Part shown: positions 1 through 7,976 of the stretch, piece after piece
Layout of the letters: each line of letters opens with the position of its first letter
Numbering within the stretch: the first letter of the stretch is position 1
Origin: CAYRGQ01 sp964444885
Lineage (GTDB): Bacteria > Bacteroidota > Bacteroidia > Sphingobacteriales > Sphingobacteriaceae
DNA: 15,495 bases
NCBI GenBank assembly: GCA_964444885.1
Contig: CAYUIZ010000076.1
Coordinates: forward strand, 1 to 15,495
Reading direction: 5' to 3'
Program-made: the position numbers and the translations under genes
Notes under the pieces: model-generated
What the model saw: only the letters and a program-made list of their open reading frames with translations
Told to the model about the DNA's origin: nothing
Database searches by the model: none

Positions 1-1
1 G

Positions 2-142
2 GAATTGTCGATGGGAATGAGCGGGGATTTGGAAGTGGCGATCGAGGAGGGAGCTACCCTGATTCGTGTAGGAACCGCCATCTTCGGAGAGCGGGCGCAT
101 CCCGATAGTTACTATTGGCCAGAAAAGCCATCGCAGGGTTAG
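2..142 (+). CDS. yggS: YggS/PLPBP-family pyridoxal phosphate homeostasis protein, C-terminal fragment
   Basis: Only the last 46 codons are inside the window; the frame is open to the left edge and stops at TAG 140-142. The fragment begins ELSMGMSGDLEVAI and continues through an IRVGTAIFGER segment. These are the C-terminal hallmarks of the YggS/PROSC (PLPBP) family: the SMGMS motif near the cofactor phosphate and the RxGxxIFG motif at the end of the TIM-like barrel. Members are cytosolic, non-catalytic PLP-binding proteins that buffer pyridoxal phosphate and affect amino acid and vitamin B6 balance. The family usually ends a few residues after IFG; here about 17 residues follow (ERAHPDSYYWPEKPSQG), a modest extension. 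It is a housekeeping gene with no evident link to the glycan locus downstream. The family call is firm; the N-terminal part, including the PLP lysine, is outside the window. Confidence 0.88.
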   Translation, partial: ELSMGMSGDLEVAIEEGATLIRVGTAIFGERAHPDSYYWPEKPSQG

Positions 143-487
143 GAATTGCGTGTTCGTTCGGTACTGCCTGCCGAATAAAATACCTTACGGCCCCTGCCAT
201 TCATCTAGGCCGTATCGCGCAATAATTTTAGCCCGTCAGGTGATTAACGAGTGCGATCCTTTCGTGTAATTACGCTCGCCTTCCGATTCTTCTTTGCGTG
301 AAATCCACGACTCAAAAGCCGCTTTCTCAGCGACAAATCCCTTCGATCGCGTCATTTCTGGCCGAAATGTAACAAGGAAACATCTTTTTGAAACAATTGG
401 CTGCTGCGAATAGGAGATCGTCTATATAGTTTTGCGCCTATCGTTGTCGCATGGTGGCGATATAAACCAATTTTAAGCTTCAGAATT
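143..487. other. Non-coding gap between yggS and the ThuA fusion gene
   Basis: I see no convincing gene in these 345 bases on either strand. Short reading frames here lack family resemblance. A hairpin just after yggS (156-163 pairing with 169-176, 5-nt loop, two G-T wobbles plus a terminal one) could slow RNA polymerase, but no T-run follows, so it is a poor terminator candidate. A second inverted repeat pairs TACGGCC (186-192) with GGCCGTA (208-214) across a 15-base loop, also without a T-tract. A -7-like element lies at 427-434. The motif TCGTGTAATTACG at 262-274 resembles, in opposite orientation, a segment upstream of susC (see findings). Confidence 0.6.
427..434 (+). promoter_or_regulatory. 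Candidate Bacteroidota -7 promoter element for the ThuA fusion gene
   Basis: TAGTTTTG at 427-434 is an exact match to the TAnnTTTG consensus of the Bacteroidota primary sigma factor. It would start transcription near 441, giving a leader of about 47 bases before the ATG at 488. No TTG lies at the expected 19-21 base spacing upstream; the nearest, 397-399, is 27 bases away. The promoter is therefore either weak or activator-dependent, or the match is chance. Confidence 0.4.
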
Positions 488-3400
488 ATGACCGTAAACA
501 AAACCTGCAACCCGCCATCAGCGGCGCCCACCTCTTCGGCAGCCCGCGCGTCGGGCCATTGCAACTTGTCGAATCAGGTAACCTCTTCACCGGGATGGCG
601 GAAAGCATGGCGCTATGCGGGGCGTGCGTTGTTGGGCCTATGGTTAGTGGCAGGAATTTTCGGATGCAGCAATACCCGGAAGGGCAAGCCTCGCGTTTTG
701 GTATTCAGTAAGACGGCTACGTTTTTTCACGAGTCTATTCCGGCAGGAAACAAGGCGCTGATCAAACTTGGCGCTGAAAATGGGTTTGATGTAGACACGA
801 CGACCAATGCGGCATGGTTTAACGACGATTCGCTGAAGAACTATGCTGCGGTAGTTTTTCTGAGCACAACGGGGGATGTGCTTAACCATCACCAAGAAGT
901 GGCCTTTGAGCGTTATATACAAGCCGGAGGGGGCTATGTGGGCATACACGCCGCATCAGACTGTGAATATGACTGGGGCTGGTACGGACGCTTGGCGGGC
1001 GCTTATTTTAAAAACCACCCGCACCCACAGCCTGCCACGTTCCACGTAGTGGACTCGATGCACCCCGCCACGCAGGGCCTTCCGTCCACCTTTGAATATG
1101 ATGACGAATGGTACAACTTCACGAATTTGAACCCGGATATTAACGTGCTGATCACGATTGATGAGTCGTCCTATCGTGGGGGACAGCACGGGGAAATCCA
1201 TCCGATGGCATGGTATCACGACTACGATGGGGGCCGCGCATTTTTTTCGGCATTCGGCCATTCTGACGAGTCGTTTTCCGACTCGCTCCACCTCAAGCAT
1301 TTTCTGGGTGGGATCAAATACGCGATTGGCGACAACAAAAAGCTGGATTACCGCAAGGCAAAAAGCCAGCCCGTGCCCGAAAGACAGCGTTTTGTGAAGA
1401 CCCAGTTGCTTAGCGGGCAACTCTATGAGCCTACGGAAATGGCCATCCTGCCTAACATGGATATCCTAATTGCCCAGCGCCGTGGCGAACTGATGCTGTT
1501 CGACCGGGCGCAGGGATCGCTCAAGCAGGTTGGGTTGCTCGATGTGTACCATCAAACCGGTATTCCGGGCGTGAATGCTGAAGACGGCTTCTTGGGGCTT
1601 GCGCTGGATCCGGATTACGAGAATAACCACTATATCTATGCGTTTTACAGCCCGATTGATACCACTACGAACCGGCTCTCGCGCTTTGTGTACGACGCGG
1701 CGACAGCGCAGCTGGACTTGGCGTCCGAAAAGATTGTTCTGGAATTTTATTCCCAACGGGGCATCTGTTGCCACACGGGAGGCTCCATAGCCTTTGGGCC
1801 AGATGGCCTTTTGTATCTGTCTACGGGCGACAATACAACGCCATTCGACCAACCCGCTCCCTCCGTTTATAAGAATAGCGGATTTTCGCCGATGGACGGA
1901 CGGACCGGCTTTGCGCAGTACGATGCCCGGCGGTCCTCGGCAAACACAAACGACCTTCGTGGAAAAATCCTGCGAATTCAGGTATTGCCGGATGGAAGCT
2001 ATAGCATACCCAATGGCAATCTATTTCCGGCAGGCACGGAAGGGACGCGCGCGGAAATCTATGTGATGGGAAACCGGAATCCGTACCGTATTTCGGTCGA
2101 TCAGAAAAACAGCAATCTCTATTGGGGTGATATTGGTCCGGACGCTAACGACGATGCCTGGCGTACGCGCGGCCCGCGCGGCTACGATGAAGTAAACCAG
2201 GCGCGCGAAGCGGGATTTTTCGGATGGCCGCTATTTATCGGCGACAACTACCCGTACCGAGAGTTTGATTACGCGACCGGCAGATCCGGTGAACTGTTTA
2301 ACGCCGAAGCTCCGGTAAACAATTCGCCGAATAACACCGGGCTGGAGCAGCTGCCGCCGGCGCGGCCTGCCTTTATTTGGTACCCGTATGCCGAGTCGCC
2401 CCGCTTTCCGCAGATGGGCACGGGCGGCCGAAATGCGATGGCCGGCCCCGTCTATTATGCCGATCGATATCCCAAAGAGACGCGATATCCAGATTATTAC
2501 GACGGGAAACTCATGATCTACGAGTGGATCAGAGGCTGGGTTAAAGCAGTGACAATGCTTCCGAACGGCGATTTCGATAAAATGGAGCCGTTTCTGGAAG
2601 GTGAAACATTTGCGTCGCCCATTGATATGGAGGTGGGGAAAGACGGCCGACTCTATGTGCTGGAATACGGAAAAGGCTGGTATTCCGTAAACGAGGATGC
2701 CGGAATAGCGCGGATAGACTATGTCAGTGGCAACGTACCGCCTGAGGTAGGCGCGATAACCGTCGAGAAAGCGAACGGAGAAACACCGTTTCAAGTGAGC
2801 GCTGTGGTAGAAGCCAGTGACTATGAGGGCGACGAATTATCGTATTCTTGGCAGATTGACGGCAAAACTATCGAAACTTCCGAGCCAAAGCTGGATTACA
2901 CGCTCGACCGAAAGGGTGAATTTTCCATCCAGGTCGCCGTGTCAGACGCCCATGCAACGGCAACGAGCAGGCCTGTAACGGTGTATGCGGGCAATGATAA
3001 TCCGACGGTCGATATCACGCTGGCCAATCAATCGGGTTTTTATGAATCCGGCGAAACCGTTGCTTATGAGATCAAGGTTGATGATGGCGGCCGGCCCGTC
3101 GACTGGACGAATTTGGTGGTTTCGGTCGATTATATCAGCGAAGCGGATGTCACGGCCGAGAATACCGGGCACCAGCGGGTGTCGGACGTCATTATGGGGC
3201 GAAGCCTGATGCTGGCGTCGGATTGCCAATCCTGCCATCAAGTGAACACCGCGAGTGCAGGGCCGGCATATATGCAGATCGCAAACCGCTATAAGAGTGA
3301 TTTTAATGGGATGCGCGGTCTCGCCGACAAAATTCTCAACGGCACGAGCGGCGTGTGGGGGGATGTGCCGATGGCAGCCCACCCGGAAATGAAAGCAGAG

Positions 3401-3619
3401 GAGGCACGCTTGATTGTCCGCTGGATTATGTCGCTCGCGGGCGACGCCCAAACTGGCAGTTCGCTGCCGCCCAAAGGCACGGTAACCGCCAAGCGCCCCG
3501 AGGCTAACAACGCGCCCTCGGTGCTGCGGATTTCTGCGGAATATACGAACAGCCCTGGCGTGGGAGTCAAACCACTATCTGGATCGCAGGCCGTTACGTT
3601 AAAACCGAAGCCCAACTAG
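488..3619 (+). CDS. ThuA domain / PQQ-type sugar dehydrogenase / PKD / cytochrome c fusion lipoprotein
   Basis: This 1043-residue envelope protein starts at ATG 488 after an AT-rich leader without a Shine-Dalgarno. Its signal sequence is unusually long: about 46 polar residues precede the hydrophobic stretch ALLGLWLVAGIFGC, with Cys60 as likely lipidation site; no later ATG could shorten it. Domains in order: ThuA-like, about 68-280, with the GGYVGIHAA motif (His154); glucose/sorbosone dehydrogenase propeller, about 305-745, with CCHTGG (His429, aligning with the catalytic His of soluble PQQ glucose dehydrogenase) and GNRNP (Arg530); PKD-like beta domain, about 755-840; class I cytochrome c, about 905-980, with CQSCH (Cys913, Cys916, His917) and probable axial Met962. 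A 60-residue tail follows. From the families, it should oxidize a sugar or sugar derivative and pass electrons to its own haem. ThuA in rhizobia is tied to 3-keto-trehalose metabolism, but the role of this domain here is unknown. It lies upstream of the HTCS in the same direction, though the HTCS has its own promoter. Confidence 0.9.
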   Translation: MTVNKTCNPPSAAPTSSAARASGHCNLSNQVTSSPGWRKAWRYAGRALLGLWLVAGIFGCSNTRKGKPRVLVFSKTATFFHESIPAGNKALIKLGAENGFDVDTTTNAAWFNDDSLKNYAAVVFLSTTGDVLNHHQEVAFERYIQAGGGYVGIHAASDCEYDWGWYGRLAGAYFKNHPHPQPATFHVVDSMHPATQGLPSTFEYDDEWYNFTNLNPDINVLITIDESSYRGGQHGEIHPMAWYHDYDGGRAFFSAFGHSDESFSDSLHLKHFLGGIKYAIGDNKKLDYRKAKSQPVPERQRFVKTQLLSGQLYEPTEMAILPNMDILIAQRRGELMLFDRAQGSLKQVGLLDVYHQTGIPGVNAEDGFLGLALDPDYENNHYIYAFYSPIDTTTNRLSRFVYDAATAQLDLASEKIVLEFYSQRGICCHTGGSIAFGPDGLLYLSTGDNTTPFDQPAPSVYKNSGFSPMDGRTGFAQYDARRSSANTNDLRGKILRIQVLPDGSYSIPNGNLFPAGTEGTRAEIYVMGNRNPYRISVDQKNSNLYWGDIGPDANDDAWRTRGPRGYDEVNQAREAGFFGWPLFIGDNYPYREFDYATGRSGELFNAEAPVNNSPNNTGLEQLPPARPAFIWYPYAESPRFPQMGTGGRNAMAGPVYYADRYPKETRYPDYYDGKLMIYEWIRGWVKAVTMLPNGDFDKMEPFLEGETFASPIDMEVGKDGRLYVLEYGKGWYSVNEDAGIARIDYVSGNVPPEVGAITVEKANGETPFQVSAVVEASDYEGDELSYSWQIDGKTIETSEPKLDYTLDRKGEFSIQVAVSDAHATATSRPVTVYAGNDNPTVDITLANQSGFYESGETVAYEIKVDDGGRPVDWTNLVVSVDYISEADVTAENTGHQRVSDVIMGRSLMLASDCQSCHQVNTASAGPAYMQIANRYKSDFNGMRGLADKILNGTSGVWGDVPMAAHPEMKAEEARLIVRWIMSLAGDAQTGSSLPPKGTVTAKRPEANNAPSVLRISAEYTNSPGVGVKPLSGSQAVTLKPKPN

Positions 3620-3647
3620 TACCGGAGGCATTTTGATTGTCCCGCTG

Positions 3648-3677
3648 TTGGATTTTCTCATTAATATGGTATATTTG
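3648..3677 (+). promoter_or_regulatory. Promoter of the HTCS regulator gene
   Basis: A -33 TTG at 3648-3650 and an exact -7 element TATATTTG at 3670-3677 (consensus TAnnTTTG) are separated by 19 bases, the spacing expected for the Bacteroidota primary sigma factor. Transcription should start near 3682-3684, giving a leader of about 57 bases. The promoter sits between the stop of the ThuA fusion gene (3619) and the HTCS start, so the regulator can be transcribed on its own, as is usual for constitutively made HTCS sensors. Confidence 0.7.
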
Positions 3678-3681
3678 TTAT

Positions 3682-3707
3682 CCAGCGCTTAGCTATGAGA
3701 GCGTTGG
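3682..3707 (+). other. Stem-loop at the predicted 5' end of the HTCS mRNA
   Basis: CCAGCGCT (3682-3689) pairs with AGCGTTGG (3700-3707): eight base pairs, one of them a G-U wobble, closing a 10-base loop. It begins within a few bases of the transcription start predicted from the promoter. The loop holds an ATG (3695-3697) that opens a 9-codon frame ending at TAA 3722-3724. It could protect the 5' end, affect translation, or as DNA be an operator. No T-tract follows, so it is not a terminator. Confidence 0.45.
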
Positions 3708-3739
3708 GCAAACCAAAATTATAAATCTTAAAAGCAACT

Positions 3740-6700
3740 GTGAGGTTCACTACCTACGTCAGGATCGCTGTTCAGCTGGCACTTTATTTTGCTTTTTCTG
3801 TTGAAAGTTACGCGCAAACGGGAAAGCTTTTTACGGTTGATTCAGATTTGTCCAGCAGCTTGGTTACCGATATCCACCAAGATAGGCGGGGCTATGTATG
3901 GATTGCTACGGAGGACGGTTTAAATAAGTACGACGGGATCAAGTTTACGATCTTTCGACAAAACCAGCAAGTCAAGAATTCCATCCTCCACAACATCGTG
4001 CGGGTTCTGACCGAAGACGATGCCGGCAGAATGTATATCGGATACATCAACGGATTGCAGTATTTCGAGCCTGCAACGGCTGATTTTCATACCATTCCTT
4101 TTGTTTTGAACGAAGGCGTCATCGTGGATGCGCATGTCAAGTCGGTCTTCCAACGGCGCAATGGGCAGATCCTGGTAGGAACCTCGGGATTCGGCTTGTT
4201 TGAAGTGCTGAACGAGGATGGACGCCTTTTTTGCCGCGAGATGGCCGATGAGGTGCCAAGCGAGATGATCGAGTCGATTTTCGAAGATTCAAAAGGCAGG
4301 CTGTGGGTAGCTACCGAAAATGCAGGCCTATTTCAAATAGACGGCGGCCAGTTGCGCAACCACCTCGTATTTAAAGGGGAAAAGATCGTCATAGCCAATA
4401 TGGCCGAAGACCAGCACGGCGCGCTTTGGTTTGGAAGCATCAACCAAGGGCTATTCAAGTACGTGGACGCCACCGATACTTTCGAGAGATTTCAGGATCA
4501 AGACCCCGCTGTGTTGCCCGTAATGGATGTCCTGGTCACGTCGGGCAACGAGGTGTATGTAGCAACAGACGGCAGAGGCATCAAATCCGTGGATCCCGAG
4601 GCAGGCGCACTGGTCGATCTGGATATTTCGGTTCCCATGTTTAGCTTGTCGAAAGCCAAGATGCATAGCATGCTGGAAGACAGCGATGGCAACCTTTGGA
4701 TGGGGGTATATCAGAAAGGCGTGTTTATGTTGCCTGCGCACCGCCACCGCTTCGGTTATATGGGCTACAAGTCTGTCAACCGGAATTTCATTGGCAGTAA
4801 CTGCGTCATGGCGGTCTATGAAGATCGCAGCGGCAAGGTGTGGGTAGGAACGGACAATGACGGGCTATACCGGCTCGATTCCAAGTTATCAAGCAGCACC
4901 CATTTTGGTGGTAAAGGTGCGCCGGGCACTGTGATGACCGTTTTTGAGGATGTGAGCGAAAACCTTTGGGTGGGCTCATACTTGGATGGGCTGATGCTTT
5001 TCGACCGGGAGACGGAAACCTTCAAGCAACCTATCGCCTTGATCGATAAAAATGGCGCGAAGGTGCAGCGGGTGTTTCATATCGCCGAAGACGCGCAACA
5101 GCAGCTGTGGGTAGCCTCCATGGGCTCTGGGCTGTTTCGGATCAATCCGAAAACGCATGAGGTAAAGCGGTACAACGCAAAGGAAAAGTCTAAACTGAAG
5201 CCGCAGAGCAATACGTTGCCCAACGACTGGATAAATTGTGTGCTTGTATCGGGAAGCCGCGTCTATTTTGGAACCTATGACGGCCTGGGATGCCTAGATT
5301 TAGAAACCGGGGATTTTGTGTCCGTCTTTGGCAGAAACCGGCTGTTTGTCGATGAGGTTATTTACTCGCTTTATGACGATAAGCAAGGCAATCTGTGGGT
5401 AGGCACCTCTACCGGATTGAAAATGCTGAATATGGCTTCGCTTGACATCTCATCCTACGATATTGCTGCGGGACTGCCCAGCAATACCGTCTGGTCTATT
5501 GAGGGAGATTCGGCAGGCTATATTTGGTTGAGTACCAACCGCGGTGTGGCGCGAATGGACGTACAGCAGAAGAAATTTCTGAATTTCCACGCTGGCGACG
5601 GGCTGCAAGGCGACGAGTTTATGCGGGGCGTGTCTATGACGCGGTCGGACGGGGCGCTTTTATTCGGAGGGCTGCACGGCGTCAGCTATTTCGATCCCGA
5701 CGGCATTCAAGTGCTTCAGAAAAAATTGTCCTTGCACGTTGTTGACTTCTACTTGCACAACAAGCCGGTAAGCACGGAAACCCAATCCGGTCCGTTTGCG
5801 ATTATCGATACGACATTGCACGAGGCGACTGTATTCCAACTAGCCTACCACGATAATTCCTTCGCCATCGAATTTTCAACGATGGATTTTTCCGACTCCG
5901 AACGCGTCATGTTCCAATATTCGATGAATGGTAACGAGTGGGTGCACCTACGGCCTTCATACAACCGAATAGCGTTCGAAAACTTACCGCACGGCACGCA
6001 TCGGCTGCAGGTACGTGCCGTAGCGGCCAATGCAGTTTCAGACATCAAGGAGATTGTTTTCGTCGTCCATCCGGTTTGGTTTTTGTCGCCAACGGCAAAA
6101 GTACTTTACCTGTTGGCCGCGGTATTGCTCATCGCCGCGGTGATCAAAGTGGCAAAAAACCGTAAACGCATTCGCAAGCAAATGCGTGCTCAGCGCCGCC
6201 GCGATGAAATTAGCGACGCCAAGTTGCAATTGTTCGTGAGTTTGGCGCATGAGATCCGGACGCCTCTGACGCTGATCGACAGCCCGCTGAAGAAGCTGAT
6301 GAAGATGAACCCCGGCCGTTCGCAAGACCATCTTTACCGCATCATGGACCGGAATGTCCATCGGATGCTGGATTTGGTCAACCAGATGATGGACGTGCAG
6401 AAGATCGAGAAGGGGATGATGAAACTCCACTACGACCGCGTGGATATGGTCTCGTATACCAAAGAATTGTGCGCCCTTTTCGATGAGCAGTTGTCTGCGA
6501 AAAACATTCGCTTAACGCTTGATTTGCCCACGAACGGCTGCTGGGCGGTAATCGATCCGGTCAATTTCGATAAGGTGCTGGTGAACGTGCTTTCAAACGC
6601 TTGCCGGTTTACCCCGACGGGCGGATGGATTGACGTGACGCTCCGCATGACCGAGGGCAAGGGAGGACGCATGACACTTTCCGTGGCGGATTCGGGCCAG

Positions 6701-7771
6701 CAGATCGAGGAAAAGGAGCTCGAGCGTATTTTCGAGTGCTTCCACCAATCGGACAATTCGCGAAACCATAGCAGCGGCACGGGTATCGGGCTTTATCTCG
6801 CCAAGCAATTGATGGTATTGCACGGCGGGAAGATTTATGCCGAAAACTTGCCGGAGGGTGGATGCCGGTTCGTTATGACGCTGCCCGTGAAAGGCCCTAA
6901 AGGCGCCAAAGCAAGCAAGGAGCCGAGTGGACGCAAGCGCTTAACGATTAGAAAAACGCCGGTTCCAACACTCAAAGTGGTTTCACCCGTCCAGAAACAG
7001 CTTAAAAATGTCGTAGTCGTTGATGACGATTTTGATATCTTAAGTTATCTGGATGGCGAACTCAGACCCTTTTTTAACGTCACGACCTTCTCGGACGGAG
7101 AAGCGGCTTTCAAGCACGTACTCGCTGATCCGCCCGATGTGATTGTAAGCGACGTGATGATGCCCGTTATGGATGGATTTTCACTGTGCAGCAAGATCCG
7201 GAGCACACCCCATGTCAATTATATTCCGGTTGTCTTACTCACGGCCAAGACCGATGAAGCCGGTAACATGGACGGCTTTGAATGCGGGGCCGATGCGTAC
7301 ATTACCAAGCCGTTTAGTGTCGACGTGCTGCTGAAGACCATCGAAGGGATCATCAAGAACAGGGACCTTATACGCAAAAGCGAGCGTGGGCAACATTTCC
7401 AAAAGGAGTACATTTCCAACGTGTCTATAAAAAGTTCGGACGAAAAATTACTAGAAAAGGTACATCACTTCATCGGGCGGAATATCGACAATCCCTTGTT
7501 GAGCGTGGAGATGATCGCTTCCGAAATCGGCATCAGCCGGGTGCATCTCCATCGAAAATTGAAACAGCTCACCCACATGACAACTCGCGATCTGATCCGA
7601 AGCATCCGGCTGAAGCAAGCTGCGCAAATGATGAACAAAAGCGGGCTTTCGGTGTCAGAAATCGCTTATGCGGTCGGCTACTCGGATTTGAGTAACTTTT
7701 CAATCTCCTTTAAGCAAGCCTATGGCGTATCGCCCTCCGCGTACGCAGCCCAGAAAGCGGCCACCCGTTAA
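3740..7771 (+). CDS. Hybrid two-component system (HTCS) sensor/regulator with AraC-type DNA-binding domain
   Basis: This 1343-residue protein joins a sensor kinase and response regulator in one chain, the standard PUL activator of Bacteroidota. The GTG at 3740 is chosen because a signal peptide follows at once (likely cleavage after SYA, residue 25); the in-frame ATG upstream is closed by a stop. Residues about 30-690 carry at least a dozen Reg_prop repeats (G-x-LWVGT-x-x-GL type) forming periplasmic propellers, followed by a Y_Y_Y domain (about 693-778) and one membrane helix (about 786-803). The kinase has an H box with His837 (LAHEIRTPL), an N box with Asn949/Asn953 and a G2 box GTGIG (1013-1017). 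Its G1 box reads DSGQQ (984-988), where DxGxG is usual. The receiver (about 1090-1205) has the DDD cluster at 1095-1097, phospho-acceptor Asp1138 and Lys1190. Two AraC helix-turn-helix units occupy about 1235-1343. By family knowledge it binds an oligosaccharide in the periplasm and activates the adjacent susC operon. Confidence 0.95.
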   Translation: MRFTTYVRIAVQLALYFAFSVESYAQTGKLFTVDSDLSSSLVTDIHQDRRGYVWIATEDGLNKYDGIKFTIFRQNQQVKNSILHNIVRVLTEDDAGRMYIGYINGLQYFEPATADFHTIPFVLNEGVIVDAHVKSVFQRRNGQILVGTSGFGLFEVLNEDGRLFCREMADEVPSEMIESIFEDSKGRLWVATENAGLFQIDGGQLRNHLVFKGEKIVIANMAEDQHGALWFGSINQGLFKYVDATDTFERFQDQDPAVLPVMDVLVTSGNEVYVATDGRGIKSVDPEAGALVDLDISVPMFSLSKAKMHSMLEDSDGNLWMGVYQKGVFMLPAHRHRFGYMGYKSVNRNFIGSNCVMAVYEDRSGKVWVGTDNDGLYRLDSKLSSSTHFGGKGAPGTVMTVFEDVSENLWVGSYLDGLMLFDRETETFKQPIALIDKNGAKVQRVFHIAEDAQQQLWVASMGSGLFRINPKTHEVKRYNAKEKSKLKPQSNTLPNDWINCVLVSGSRVYFGTYDGLGCLDLETGDFVSVFGRNRLFVDEVIYSLYDDKQGNLWVGTSTGLKMLNMASLDISSYDIAAGLPSNTVWSIEGDSAGYIWLSTNRGVARMDVQQKKFLNFHAGDGLQGDEFMRGVSMTRSDGALLFGGLHGVSYFDPDGIQVLQKKLSLHVVDFYLHNKPVSTETQSGPFAIIDTTLHEATVFQLAYHDNSFAIEFSTMDFSDSERVMFQYSMNGNEWVHLRPSYNRIAFENLPHGTHRLQVRAVAANAVSDIKEIVFVVHPVWFLSPTAKVLYLLAAVLLIAAVIKVAKNRKRIRKQMRAQRRRDEISDAKLQLFVSLAHEIRTPLTLIDSPLKKLMKMNPGRSQDHLYRIMDRNVHRMLDLVNQMMDVQKIEKGMMKLHYDRVDMVSYTKELCALFDEQLSAKNIRLTLDLPTNGCWAVIDPVNFDKVLVNVLSNACRFTPTGGWIDVTLRMTEGKGGRMTLSVADSGQQIEEKELERIFECFHQSDNSRNHSSGTGIGLYLAKQLMVLHGGKIYAENLPEGGCRFVMTLPVKGPKGAKASKEPSGRKRLTIRKTPVPTLKVVSPVQKQLKNVVVVDDDFDILSYLDGELRPFFNVTTFSDGEAAFKHVLADPPDVIVSDVMMPVMDGFSLCSKIRSTPHVNYIPVVLLTAKTDEAGNMDGFECGADAYITKPFSVDVLLKTIEGIIKNRDLIRKSERGQHFQKEYISNVSIKSSDEKLLEKVHHFIGRNIDNPLLSVEMIASEIGISRVHLHRKLKQLTHMTTRDLIRSIRLKQAAQMMNKSGLSVSEIAYAVGYSDLSNFSISFKQAYGVSPSAYAAQKAATR

Positions 7772-7838
7772 AAACCCTTTAATTCACCTTCTTTTCGTGC
7801 GTGCTACAGGTGTATCATAAACTTATCCCTATGTTACA

Positions 7839-7914
7839 TCGTCGTACGTTACACGAATTATCGATGTACATTCGTCAATAGCCAATTATTATTTTCCTAT
7901 TCGATGAACGTTCG
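7839..7914 (+). promoter_or_regulatory. Candidate HTCS operator: three imperfect direct repeats upstream of susC
   Basis: TCGATGTACATTCG (7861-7874) and TCGATGAACGTTCG (7901-7914) agree at 12 of 14 positions and start 40 bases apart. A weaker copy, TCGTCGTACGTTAC (7839-7852), agrees with each at 9 of 14 and starts 22 bases before the first. The offsets are close to two and four helical turns, so all copies would face the same side of the DNA. AraC-type activators, including the C-terminal part of HTCS proteins, typically bind direct repeats upstream of their promoter. Two GTTACA copies (7833-7838 and 7848-7853) overlap the left end. The binding role is inference. Confidence 0.45.
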
Positions 7915-7976
7915 CGATGCTTCGTAATACCAAGCTAAATAGAATTTTAAGTGCAACGATTCGCAGTGAGATTGCG

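Noticed and set aside
186..214. Inverted repeat TACGGCC / GGCCGTA as a terminator after yggS
   Set aside because: It has a 7-bp stem, a 15-base loop and no T-tract, so it does not meet the usual pattern of an intrinsic terminator.
956..1420. Long antisense reading frame inside the ThuA fusion gene
   Set aside because: The plus strand has clear domain-level coding sense throughout; the antisense product matches no family pattern. The same holds for other antisense frames over the HTCS, susC and susD genes.
3695..3724. Nine-codon frame in the HTCS leader as a separate gene
   Set aside because: It has no resemblance to known leader peptides and could occur by chance; it is mentioned only as part of the leader hairpin finding.
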